Translations under genes and position numbers: made by a program
The notes under the pieces: model-generated
What the model was told of the DNA's origin: nothing
Databases searched by the model: none
The model's input: the letters and a program-made list of their open reading frames with translations, nothing else
Assembly (NCBI RefSeq): GCF_024171895.1
Contig: NZ_JAMTCQ010000008.1
Location: 806,001 to 870,000 of the forward strand
DNA length: 64,000 nt
Source of the DNA: Prauserella halophila
GTDB lineage: Bacteria; Actinomycetota; Actinomycetes; Mycobacteriales; Pseudonocardiaceae
Reading direction: 5' to 3'
In this document: positions 12,718-20,660 of the stretch, one piece after another
Layout: every line of letters begins with the position of its first letter
Position numbering within the stretch: the first letter of the stretch is position 1

Positions 12718-13098
12718 ATGGTTCCCGCGGCTGCGAACATCACGTCACGAGTGCCCGATCGACCCCGCGGCGCCTCGCCTCCGTGCTGGCCACGGCCCCG
12801 CAGACTCGGAGTGCGCGCCGACGAGCCGGAGGCGCTCGACTCGGGCTCGAATCTGCTGGTGAGACTGGGGGACGTCGTCGCGCGGCCACCGGGCGCGACA
12901 GCGTCGCTGCGGCCCGATCCGGGTGCCGCGCTCGCCCGGAACGTCCGGCTCGCCGGGTTTCTCGCCCGGGCCGGCGCACCGGTCGCCGCGCCGTCGTCGG
13001 CCCCTCCCGCAGGCCCGCACGGGACGGGCGCGGACGCGGTGACGTTCTGGCGTTACGTCCGTCACGATCGATCGGCGGTACCGGAACCGCCGACGTGA
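12718..13098 (+). pseudogene. Fragment of an aminoglycoside phosphotransferase-family gene
   Basis: About 90 residues of the frame (SGSNLLVRLGDVVAR, then RPDPGAALARNVRLAGFLA, ending TFWRYVRHD) read like the N-lobe of an APH/choline-kinase-like phosphotransferase: the ATP-gripping strands and hinge region. The catalytic HGD and DxD part is entirely missing; the frame stops at 13098 and no continuation is seen before the convergent hydrolase. There is no convincing start. It is most simply a 5' remnant left by a deletion. Family assignment is by pattern recognition only. Confidence 0.55.
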
Positions 13099-13143
13099 CC
13101 CGCACCGAACGACACCGCGAGCGTGACGCGGTCGACGTCCACC

Positions 13144-13905
13144 TCAGCCCGCCGGGTACCAGTCCGTGATCGTTGCGGCCACGGCGTCCGGGGCTTCGAG
13201 CGGCGTGAGGTGCCCCGCGTCCGGGATCGTCTCCAGCCGCGCGTCCGGCAGCACGTCGGCCATGGCGCGGGCGGCGTCCGGCGGCGCGAGCCCGTCATGC
13301 TCGCCCACGAGCACCAGCGCGGGGACGTCCGCGGCGCGGAGGGTCGCGGTGGAGTCCGGCCGCGCTGCCATGGCGCGCTGCGCCCACGCGATCCCCGAGG
13401 GCTGCTGCGAGTCGATGAGCTCGCGTACGAGCGCCTCGACCTCCGGCTGCTGCTCGCGGGTGTGTTCGGACAGCAGATTCGGCAGCATCGCGTCCGCGAG
13501 CCACCCTGCGACGCCCTCGGTCTCGGCCCGCTCGGCGACCGACAGCCGGTTCGCCCGCGCCTCGTCGGTGTCGGCGCCGGCCTTCGTGTCGACGAGCACG
13601 AGCCCGCCGACCCGCTCGGGCGCGGCTCGCAGTACGGCCATGGTCAGGTACCCGCCCATCGAACAGCCGCCGAGAACCACCCGGTCGAGTTCGAGCCGGT
13701 CGAGCAGTGCCACGACGTCGCGCGCGGCGTCGTCGAGACTCGGCTCGCCGCCCGCAGCCGAGCCGTCCGGGAACGGACTGCGGCCCATACCTCGCTGATC
13801 GGGCGTGATCACGCGAGTACGGGCCGACAACGGTACGCGGACGGCATTCCACATCCGCGCGTCGAGCGGGTAGGCGTGCAGGAGGACAAGGGGAAGGTCG
13901 GCCAT
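13144..13905 (-). CDS. Alpha/beta hydrolase
   Basis: 253 residues. The alpha/beta hydrolase fold is clear: VLLHAYPLDARMW oxyanion region, nucleophile elbow GGCSMGGYL (Ser), acid region LVLVGEHDGLAPP, and C-terminal PDAGHLTPLEAP supplying the catalytic His. Typical size for small esterases or lactonases of the 3-oxoadipate enol-lactonase type. Start at ATG 13905 (MADLPLVLLHAY); upstream in-frame codons would run into low-quality sequence. Substrate unknown. Confidence 0.88.
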   Translation of the reverse strand: MADLPLVLLHAYPLDARMWNAVRVPLSARTRVITPDQRGMGRSPFPDGSAAGGEPSLDDAARDVVALLDRLELDRVVLGGCSMGGYLTMAVLRAAPERVGGLVLVDTKAGADTDEARANRLSVAERAETEGVAGWLADAMLPNLLSEHTREQQPEVEALVRELIDSQQPSGIAWAQRAMAARPDSTATLRAADVPALVLVGEHDGLAPPDAARAMADVLPDARLETIPDAGHLTPLEAPDAVAATITDWYPAG

Positions 13906-13985
13906 GGCAGCCGATTCTTCCCGATCACCGGCCACCTCGGCGAGCACGGCACGCTCGGCAGCGAAGTTGTCCGGCCGCGAATCAC

Positions 13986-14273
13986 TCAGCGGGGACGGGC
14001 CGGGCCGCGGCGGCCACGTGCCTGCCAGCAGCCGTTGTGCCAGTGCCTGCGGTCGGTCACCGATCCCGTCTCGTCGGCGGGCCACGCCACGACATGCGGG
14101 ACACCAGGGCGGATCTCGTGATCGCACCCCGGGCAGCGGTACATCTTCGTCGCCTGCGCACCCGGAACGGTGCGCACGAGCCAGTCGCCGTCCTCACCGG
14201 ACTCGGAACGCGCCCACCCGCTCACGGCAGGACGCGGGCGCTCGTCCCGCGATCGGCGATGGCGTCGAGGCAT
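13986..14273 (-). CDS. Small zinc-ribbon-like conserved protein
   Basis: 95 residues. It starts with a basic tract (MPRRHRRSRDERPRP) and carries CPGCDHEIRPGVPHVVAW followed by HWHNGCW. The C-x2-C and H/C set would bind one zinc ion. This type is conserved in actinobacteria and often labelled ATP/GTP-binding, but I see no nucleotide-binding motif. ATG 14273 is chosen because a TACCGT -10 element ends 6 nt upstream and no ribosome site exists. Confidence 0.8.
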   Translation of the reverse strand: MPRRHRRSRDERPRPAVSGWARSESGEDGDWLVRTVPGAQATKMYRCPGCDHEIRPGVPHVVAWPADETGSVTDRRHWHNGCWQARGRRGPARPR

Positions 14274-14279
14274 GCGTCC

Positions 14280-14285
14280 ACGGTA
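14280..14285 (-). promoter_or_regulatory. -10 element TACCGT, leaderless start of the zinc-ribbon gene
   Basis: On the minus strand TACCGT ends 6 nt before ATG 14273. The spacing equals that of the cobQ and 35871 methyltransferase starts, supporting leaderless transcription. Confidence 0.55.
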
Positions 14286-14372
14286 GCGAATCCCGCACCG
14301 CACCCCGCCCCGCGTGTCCTGCGCTCGGGCCGTCCGGCGGCCTGCCTATGAGGAGGCCGGCCGGCGCTGGGC

Positions 14373-14822
14373 CTATGCGCAAGCCTTCCGGCGCATGGCG
14401 ACGTGGGGGATGCCGTCCTCGTCGTACTCCTCGCCCTCGGGTTCGTAGCCGAACCGCGCGTAGAAGCCCCGCGCGTAGGTCTGCGCGCCGAGCACCGATT
14501 CGGCTCCGCCGATGTGCTCGATCGCCGCCTCCATGAGCCGCGCACCGAGGCCGGTACCGCGCGCAGCCGGAGCCGTCACCACCCGGCCGACCCGGGCGAC
14601 ACCGCCCGGTTCGCCCAGTATCCGCAGGCAGCCCGCGGCCCCCGCACCGCCGGCCTCACCGGGCGCCCACAGGTGCCACGTCGTCGGCAGCAGGTCCCTG
14701 CCGTCGATCTCGCCGTAGGGGCAGTTCTGCTCCACGACGAACACGTCCACGCGGAGCCGGAGCAGGTCGTACAGTTCCGCGGCCGTGAGGTCCGGTCCGC
14801 GACGAGTCACCAGGTCGGTCAC
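14373..14822 (-). CDS. ElaA-like GNAT N-acetyltransferase
   Basis: 149 residues of the ElaA subgroup of GNAT acetyltransferases. It has the group hallmark LRVDVFVVEQNCPYGEIDGRD, written here in parts (LRVDVFVVEQ, NCPYGEIDGRD). The acetyl-CoA pyrophosphate loop is RVVTAPAARGTGLGARLM. The substrate is not known for the family. Start ATG 14822. It lies 180 bp downstream of the secreted protease on the same strand, separated from it by a repeat array. Confidence 0.85.
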   Translation of the reverse strand: MTDLVTRRGPDLTAAELYDLLRLRVDVFVVEQNCPYGEIDGRDLLPTTWHLWAPGEAGGAGAAGCLRILGEPGGVARVGRVVTAPAARGTGLGARLMEAAIEHIGGAESVLGAQTYARGFYARFGYEPEGEEYDEDGIPHVAMRRKACA

Positions 14823-14910
14823 CGGATCAGTGTGACACGACCGTGCCGGACCGGTCGGCGCCGAAAGGCGGGACTGCAGGCCGGGCGAGGTCGCCGACCC
14901 GGGCCCATCA

Positions 14911-15009
14911 GGTCAGGAGTCCCGCGAAGTCGGGAGTCCCGTCGGCCCTGAAGTCGGGAGTCCCGTCGGCCCGGAGTCCCGCGAAGTCACGAGTCCCGTC
15001 GCTCAGGAG
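14911..15009. repeat. GAAGTC-type tandem repeats at the protease stop codon
   Basis: Copies of a unit beginning GAAGTCGGGAGTCCCGTCGG start at 14926, 14950 and 14983 (24-bp then 33-bp steps), flanked by GGAGTCCCGCGAAGTC blocks. The motif GACTCCTGA, which contains the protease's last codons and stop, recurs at the far end of the array. Confidence 0.75.
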
Positions 15010-15827
15010 TCGATGTCCTGTCCGCCCAGCTGCGGTGCGTACGTCGACACGCGCGTGTAGACACCGGGTTTGCCCGCCTGGGCACAGCCGTCACCCCACG
15101 ACACGACGCCGATGAGCGTGTCACCGACCATCAGCGGGCCACCCGAATCGCCCTGGCAGGCGTCGACGCCACCCTCGGGGTAACCGGCGCAGACCATCGA
15201 CTCGGAGTCGTACTCGCCGTACGCCTCCGAGCAGGTGTCGTCGGCGACGACGGGCACGCGGGCCGAACGCAAGGTGTACGAACGCTCGCCCGACTCGGCC
15301 ACCCGGCCCCAGCCGAGGACCGTCGCCTTCGTGCCCGCGCGGTACTTCGCCCCGTCGGACGCGTCGGCGATCTCCGCGGTGCGGAACGGAACGGCACGGT
15401 CGAGGGAGAGCACGGCGATGTCGCCGCCCGACATCGGATCGACGTAGGTCGGCGCGATCCACACGTCACGGACACCGGTCTCGATGCCGCGGCCGGTCCG
15501 CGTGTCCTGCCTGCCCGCGACGACACCCAGTTCGTCGGCGGGCAGCGCGGCGGCGCAGTGTGCCGCGGTGACGACCTTGCGCGACGACGTGAGCGTGCCC
15601 CCGCAGAACTGCCTGCCGTCGTCGTCGACGAGGTACACCGCGTACGAGTGGTCGGTGATCGACGCCTCGTCGCCGCCGACGACGTACGGTTCCGCCGCAC
15701 TCGCCGTGGCGGCCGGCACGAGGGAGGCGCCCGTCAGTACCGTCAGCGCGAGTGCGGCGAGGACGGACAGGGCGCGCCGAGCCGGGCCGGACCGGCCGGA
15801 ACACGACGATGCGGACATCACGGGCAT
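15003..15827 (-). CDS. Secreted trypsin-like serine protease
   Basis: 274-residue S1-family protease. A signal peptide (ARRALSVLAALALTVLTGAS, then ATASAAE) is followed by mature YVVGGDEAS. The catalytic triad is visible as TAAHCAA (His), GGDIAVL (Asp) and GDSGGP (Ser). VDACQGDSGG places an Asp six residues before the Ser, which predicts trypsin-like Lys/Arg specificity. Six cysteines allow the usual disulfides. Start ATG 15827 follows GAGGGGG. It ends next to a tandem repeat array and is transcribed away from cobQ. Confidence 0.93.
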   Translation of the reverse strand: MPVMSASSCSGRSGPARRALSVLAALALTVLTGASLVPAATASAAEPYVVGGDEASITDHSYAVYLVDDDGRQFCGGTLTSSRKVVTAAHCAAALPADELGVVAGRQDTRTGRGIETGVRDVWIAPTYVDPMSGGDIAVLSLDRAVPFRTAEIADASDGAKYRAGTKATVLGWGRVAESGERSYTLRSARVPVVADDTCSEAYGEYDSESMVCAGYPEGGVDACQGDSGGPLMVGDTLIGVVSWGDGCAQAGKPGVYTRVSTYAPQLGGQDIDS

Positions 15828-15913
15828 AGCGGCCCCCTCGAAGATCTGCTGGTCGGGCCCGGCCAAGGCTACGGCCCACATGCCCGAATCCGGGGTCGCT
15901 GGATCGGGTGGAC

Positions 15914-15919
15914 TACCGT
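15914..15919 (+). promoter_or_regulatory. -10 element TACCGT of a likely leaderless cobQ promoter
   Basis: TACCGT ends 6 nt before GTG 15926. Because it lies inside the longer reading frame that begins at GTG 15908, it argues for the internal start. Confidence 0.55.
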
Positions 15920-15925
15920 GCTGGC

Positions 15926-17419
15926 GTGCGTGGTGGCCTCTTGATCGCAGGAACGACCTCGGATGCCGGCAAGTCCACAGTGGCCGCCGGTGTGTGCCGA
16001 TGGCTCGCGCGCCGCGGCGTGCGGGTGGCGCCGTTCAAGGCGCAGAACATGTCGAACAACTCGATGGTGTGCGCCGACGGCGCGGAGATCGGCAGGGCGC
16101 AGTGGCTCCAGGCCGTCGCGGCGGGCGTCGAGCCCGAGTCGGCGATGAACCCCGTCCTGCTCAAACCGGGCGGCGACCGGCGCAGTCACGTCGTGCTGCG
16201 CGGCACCCCGTGGGGTGACCTCCACGCGGGGGACTGGGCCCACGGCCGCCGGGAACTGGCGGACGCCGCGTTCGCCGCGCTCGACGAGTTGCGCGAACGG
16301 TTCGACGTCGTCGTCTGCGAAGGCGCGGGCAGCCCCGCGGAGACGAACCTGCGCGACGGCGACTACGTGAACATGGGCCTCGCCCGCGCGGCAGACCTGC
16401 CGGTGCTGGTGGTGGGTGACGTCGACCGGGGCGGGCTGCTCGCGGCGCTGGCCGGCACCGTCGGGATCGTCGACGAGACCGACCAGGCACACCTCGCCGC
16501 GTTCCTGGTGAACAAGTTCCGTGGCGATGCGGCGCTGCTCGAACCGGGCCTGCGGTCGGTCACCGAACTGACCGGCCGTCCCGTGCTGGGCGTCCTGCCC
16601 TGGCTGCCGGACGTCTGGCTCGACTCCGAGGACGCACTCGCGATCGCAGGCTGGGACGGGCACGCCCCCGGTGCGGCCGCGACCCTGCGGGTGGCGGCCG
16701 TGCGGTTCCCCCGCGTGTCCAACGCCACCGACCTCGACCCGCTGGCGGCCGAACCCGGCGTCGACGTGACCGTGACGGCCGACCCGGACGTGGTCGCCGC
16801 CGCCGACATCGCCGTCCTGCCCGGCACGCGGTCCACCGTGGACGATCTGGAATGGCTGCGGCGACGGGGAATCGACACCGCCGTCCGCCACCGCGCCGAG
16901 CAGGGCAAGCCGGTGCTCGGCATCTGTGGCGGCTACCAGATGCTCGGCGGGGACATCACCGACGGTGTCGAGTCCACCGCTGCCGAGACCACCGGACTGG
17001 GACTACTGCCGATGTCGGTGGCGTTCAGCGCCGACAAGACGCTCGCCACGCCGTCGGCGCAGTGGCGCGGCCACGACGTGCGCGGCTACGAGATCCACCA
17101 CGGCGTGGCCGGGCACGACCGCGACCACGCCGCGGAACCGTTCCTCGACGGCCTCCGCACCGGCGCGGTGTGGGGCACGATGTGGCACGGCGTGTTCGAA
17201 AGCGACGCGTTCCGCCGGGCCTGGCTCACCGAGGCCGCCCGCCAGTCCGGGGTGGACTGGGCTCCCGCCGATGCGCCCGGGTTCGCCGAGCGGCGGGAGG
17301 CGATGCTCGACAACCTGGCCGACGCCATCGACGAGAACGTCGACGCGGCCGCGCTGGAGCAACTGATCACCGACGGCGTCCCGACCGATTTGCCGACGCT
17401 GAGGTTCACGAAGAGCTGA
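15926..17419 (+). CDS. cobQ: Cobyric acid synthase
   Basis: 497 residues. CobQ amidates four side chains of adenosylcobyrinic a,c-diamide in cobalamin biosynthesis. The N-terminal ATPase domain begins LLIAGTTSDAGKSTVAAG and contains FKAQNMSNNS. The C-terminal class-I glutamine amidotransferase domain has the nucleophile in GICGGYQML and the His in MWHGVFE. The start is taken at GTG 15926 (VRGGLLIAG) because of the -10 element just upstream; GTG 15908 would add six residues. No other cobalamin gene of certain function is adjacent. A 21-bp repeat array begins 8 bp after the stop. Confidence 0.95.
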   Translation: MRGGLLIAGTTSDAGKSTVAAGVCRWLARRGVRVAPFKAQNMSNNSMVCADGAEIGRAQWLQAVAAGVEPESAMNPVLLKPGGDRRSHVVLRGTPWGDLHAGDWAHGRRELADAAFAALDELRERFDVVVCEGAGSPAETNLRDGDYVNMGLARAADLPVLVVGDVDRGGLLAALAGTVGIVDETDQAHLAAFLVNKFRGDAALLEPGLRSVTELTGRPVLGVLPWLPDVWLDSEDALAIAGWDGHAPGAAATLRVAAVRFPRVSNATDLDPLAAEPGVDVTVTADPDVVAAADIAVLPGTRSTVDDLEWLRRRGIDTAVRHRAEQGKPVLGICGGYQMLGGDITDGVESTAAETTGLGLLPMSVAFSADKTLATPSAQWRGHDVRGYEIHHGVAGHDRDHAAEPFLDGLRTGAVWGTMWHGVFESDAFRRAWLTEAARQSGVDWAPADAPGFAERREAMLDNLADAIDENVDAAALEQLITDGVPTDLPTLRFTKS

Positions 17420-17426
17420 GCCCACC

Positions 17427-17510
17427 GGAGGCCGTGTTGCGGGTTCCGGAGGCCGTGTTGCGGGTTCCGGGGGCCGTGTTGCGGGTTCCGGGGGCCGTGT
17501 TGCGGGTTCG
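17427..17510. repeat. 21-bp tandem repeat, four copies
   Basis: The core GCCGTGTTGCGGGTT recurs at 17431, 17452, 17473 and 17494, exactly 21 bp apart. It lies between the convergent cobQ and cobW-family genes. The same unit, with GGATTCC for GGGTTCC, builds the larger array at 22755-22915. Confidence 0.85.
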
Positions 17511-17532
17511 GGTAGCCATCCGCATGCGCTGC

Positions 17533-19005
17533 CTACCGTTCGGGATCGACCTCGTCCGGCGCGACCAGTCCGTCGAACGCCTCGGGGTGGGCGACACAGC
17601 CGGTGGGCGCGGGCTCCGATTCCGCGAGGTCGACGCCAGCCCCCGTGCCCACGCCAGCCCCCGTGTCCACAGCAGTCACCGTGTCCACAGCAGTCACCGT
17701 GTCGACGGCAGCCGCACGGTCGGCAGTGCCGGAGTCGGCAGTGTCGGGGTCGGCGTCGTCGGAATCGTCGGGGTCGGGGCCATCGGGGTCGGGGTCGTCG
17801 GGGTCGGGGTCGTCGGGGTCGAGGTTGTCGGTGATGTCGGCAGCGCCGGCCGGAGCCTCGCCGGCCACGCCATCTCCGGCACCCCGCGACGGATCGGCGA
17901 CGTACCGCAGCAACGGCAGCAGGTCCTGTTCGACGGCCTCGCCCGCCACGGCCGTCGAACACTGCTCGACCTCGGCGCGCAGGCCCTCGGCGTCCACTCC
18001 GACGCCGATGAGCACGAGCCTGCTCGCCGGATCGCCGACCGGCGCCACCCGCTCCGCACGGACGTACGCCCCGACGGTGTGCACCTCGTAGGCGTCGCGA
18101 TGGCCGCCCGCACCGACGGTCACGGTGCCTTTCATCCGGTACAGCCCGGCGGGCCGGGTCTCGAGGAATGCGGCGAACCGGCGCGGGTGCAGCGGTCCGG
18201 TCTCGACGGTCACGGTGTCGTAGACGGCATGCGCATGCGACGCGTGGTCGCCGGCCCGGTCGTGGTCGCAGTCGCCGTGGCCGTGCCCGTCGTCACCCGC
18301 GCCCGGCTCCTCGAAGCGCAGATCGTCGAACGTCAGCTGGCGCGGGCCGTCGTCCGGGGCGGCGTCGACGCGATCGAACAACAACTCCGGGTCGATCCGC
18401 CCGAACTCGGCGTGCAGCACCGGCGTCGCACCCGCCAGCTCACGGACCAGCTCCGCGACCCCGTCGGCGGCGCGGTCGACCTTGTTGAGCACGACGAGGT
18501 CCGCCATCGCCACCTGGCCGGCCAGCTCCGGATGCCGCTCGCGCATCGCGGGGAACTCGGCGGCGTCGACGAGCTCGACCAGGCCGCCGTACTCGAGATA
18601 CGGGTCCTCGCTGGCCAGCACGAGCCGGACGAGGCTGCGCGGTTCGGCCAGCCCGCTCGCCTCCACGACGACGAGGTCCAGGTCGGCCGCCGGATCGGTG
18701 AGGGTCGACAGCATCCGATCCAGTCCGCTCGCGTCGACCGCGCAGCACAGGCACCCGTTCTCGAGCGAGACCGTCGAATCGACCTGCCCGGCCACGCTCA
18801 GCGCGTCGACGTTCACGCTGCCGAAATCGTTGACGACGACGCCGATGCGGGTGCCGCGTGTGCCCGCGAGCAGGTGGTTGAGCAGCGTCGTCTTACCCGC
18901 GCCGAGGAAACCGGCGAGAATCACGACCGGCACACGCCGGGACCTGCTGCGGCCTGCGGCGCCGGCCCGGGATCGGCTGCGCCGGTCCCGACTGCTCACA
19001 ACCAT
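17533..19005 (-). CDS. CobW/COG0523-family GTP-dependent metallochaperone
   Basis: 490 residues. The G3E GTPase core has P-loop GFLGAGKTTLLNHLL, the metal-binding ENGCLCCAVD (CxCC), VVEASGLAEP and VLNKVD (NKxD). A His/Asp-rich loop (GHGHGDCDHDRAGDHASHAH) follows, typical of zinc-handling members. The C-terminal CobW_C domain is present. The protein then carries an unusual acidic DPDDPDPD repeat and a VDTVTAVDTVTAVDT repeat before the final TGCVAHPEAFDG. ATG 19005 has an AGGAGG site. It may deliver zinc or, given convergent cobQ, cobalt; the sequence does not decide. No Zur-like box was seen upstream. Confidence 0.9.
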   Translation of the reverse strand: MVVSSRDRRSRSRAGAAGRSRSRRVPVVILAGFLGAGKTTLLNHLLAGTRGTRIGVVVNDFGSVNVDALSVAGQVDSTVSLENGCLCCAVDASGLDRMLSTLTDPAADLDLVVVEASGLAEPRSLVRLVLASEDPYLEYGGLVELVDAAEFPAMRERHPELAGQVAMADLVVLNKVDRAADGVAELVRELAGATPVLHAEFGRIDPELLFDRVDAAPDDGPRQLTFDDLRFEEPGAGDDGHGHGDCDHDRAGDHASHAHAVYDTVTVETGPLHPRRFAAFLETRPAGLYRMKGTVTVGAGGHRDAYEVHTVGAYVRAERVAPVGDPASRLVLIGVGVDAEGLRAEVEQCSTAVAGEAVEQDLLPLLRYVADPSRGAGDGVAGEAPAGAADITDNLDPDDPDPDDPDPDGPDPDDSDDADPDTADSGTADRAAAVDTVTAVDTVTAVDTGAGVGTGAGVDLAESEPAPTGCVAHPEAFDGLVAPDEVDPER

Positions 19006-19093
19006 GCGTCGGCCTCCTGGGAACACTCGGACGTCGGGACGGGTTGAGGTAGGCGGACAGACCGGCAAACCCACGGCTTGAGAGGGTACCGAC

Positions 19094-20494
19094 GTGCCGC
19101 ACTACGACATCGTCATCATCGGGACCGGCTCGGGGAACTCGATCCTCGACCAGCGCTTCGCCGACCGGAAGGTCGCCGTCGTCGAGAAGGGCGTGTTCGG
19201 CGGCACGTGCCTGAACGTCGGCTGCATCCCGACCAAGATGTTCGTCCACCCCGCGGACCTTGCGGCCACGCCGGCGTCGGCGGCGCGACTGGGGGTCGAC
19301 GAGACGCTCGACGGGGTGCGCTGGCGCGACATCCGCGACCGCATCTTCGGGCGCATCGACTCCATCGCCGCAGGCGGTCGGGAGTACCGCATCGAACACG
19401 ACGACAACGCGAACGTCACGGTCTACGAGGGCCAGGGCCGGTTCACGGGGCACAAGGAGCTGACCGTCGAGCTCGCGGGCGGGCCGGAGACGATCACCGC
19501 GGACCGGTTCGTCCTCGCCGCGGGTGGCCGGGCGGTCGCGCCCGACGTGCCCGGCCTGGCCGAGACGGGTTTCCACACGTCGGACACCGTGATGCGGATC
19601 GACGAGCTGCCGCGGCGCCTGGTGATCCTCGGCAGCGGGTTCGTCGCGGCCGAGTTCGCGCACGTGTTCTCGGCGTTCGGCGTCGACGTGACGCTCGTCG
19701 CCCGCTCCGGGGCGATGCTGCGCACGGAGGACGACGACGTCAGCCGGCGTTACACCGAACTCGCCGCGCAGCGGATCGACGTGCGCCTGAATCGCACCAC
19801 GACGCAGGCCCGCCGCACGGAGACGGGAATCGCGCTGGACCTCGAGGGCCCGGGCGGCGCCGAGACCGTCGACGGCGACCTGTTGCTGGTCGCCACCGGC
19901 AGGCGGTCGAACGCGGACCTGTTGAGCGTCGAGGCGACCGGTGTCGCGGTGACGCGGTCGGGACACGTCGCGGTCGACGAGTACCAGCGCACAGCCGTCG
20001 ACGGCATCTACGCGCTGGGCGATCTCAGTTCCCCCGCCGAGCTCAAGCACGTCGCCAACCACGAGGCGCGCGTGGTGCAGCACAACCTGCTGCACGAACT
20101 CGGCATCGAGGACTCGCCCGTGGCGGCCGACCACCGGTTCGTGCCGCACGCGGTGTTCGGCTCACCGCAGATCGCGTCGGTGGGGCTGACCGAGCGGGAC
20201 GCGGTGGCCCAGGGCGTGGCGTACGTGACGGCGACGCAGGACTACGGCGGCATCGCCTACGGCTGGGCGATGGAGGACGAGTCGCACTTCGCGAAACTGC
20301 TCGCGGATCCGTCGACCGGGCGGTTGCTCGGTGCGCACGTCATCGGCCCGCAGGCGCCGACGCTGATCCAGCCGCTCATCCAGGCGATGAGCTTCGACCT
20401 CGATGCGCGCAGCATGGCCCGCGGCCAGTACTGGATCCACCCGGCCATGCCCGAGCTGATCGAGAACGCCCTGCTGAACCTGCCGCTCGACTGA
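19094..20494 (+). CDS. mtr: Mycothione reductase
   Basis: 466-residue flavoprotein disulfide reductase that regenerates mycothiol from mycothione with NADPH. FAD-binding IIGTGSGNSI, redox-active GTCLNVGCIPTK (CxxxxC), NAD(P) motif ILGSGFVAAEF, second FAD site GIYALGDLSS, and the C-terminal HPAMPELIENALL with the catalytic His-Glu pair. Length and the TGSGNS and FAHVF features separate it from lipoamide dehydrogenase. Start GTG 19094 follows GAGAGG. It is divergent from the CobW-family gene. Confidence 0.93.
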   Translation: MPHYDIVIIGTGSGNSILDQRFADRKVAVVEKGVFGGTCLNVGCIPTKMFVHPADLAATPASAARLGVDETLDGVRWRDIRDRIFGRIDSIAAGGREYRIEHDDNANVTVYEGQGRFTGHKELTVELAGGPETITADRFVLAAGGRAVAPDVPGLAETGFHTSDTVMRIDELPRRLVILGSGFVAAEFAHVFSAFGVDVTLVARSGAMLRTEDDDVSRRYTELAAQRIDVRLNRTTTQARRTETGIALDLEGPGGAETVDGDLLLVATGRRSNADLLSVEATGVAVTRSGHVAVDEYQRTAVDGIYALGDLSSPAELKHVANHEARVVQHNLLHELGIEDSPVAADHRFVPHAVFGSPQIASVGLTERDAVAQGVAYVTATQDYGGIAYGWAMEDESHFAKLLADPSTGRLLGAHVIGPQAPTLIQPLIQAMSFDLDARSMARGQYWIHPAMPELIENALLNLPLD

Positions 20495-20509
20495 ACCTCC
20501 CGTCCCCCG

Positions 20510-20544
20510 GTTCATGCCTCCAAGGGCACCTTCGGGGCATGAAC
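20510..20544. terminator. GCA-loop hairpin between convergent mtr and MFS gene
   Basis: Arms GTTCATGCCTCCAAGG and CCTTCGGGGCATGAAC pair at 14 of 16 positions around a GCA loop. Position between two convergent genes fits a bidirectional terminator. Loop and core match the hairpin at 1687-1715. Confidence 0.65.
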
Positions 20545-20660
20545 ACAGCCACGCGTCAGCGTGCCCTCGAGGGGCGGTGGTCGGGCCGGCGGGCGGGAGC
20601 CACGAATCTTCCCACGATCATGCTTCGCGCGGGCCCGCACCACGTCTCGGGCAGGCGCCG

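Noticed and set aside
17650-17700. Two GTGTCCACA motifs resembling DnaA boxes
   Set aside because: They are one-mismatch sites inside the VDTVTA codon repeat of the CobW-family gene, so they arise from coding repetition.
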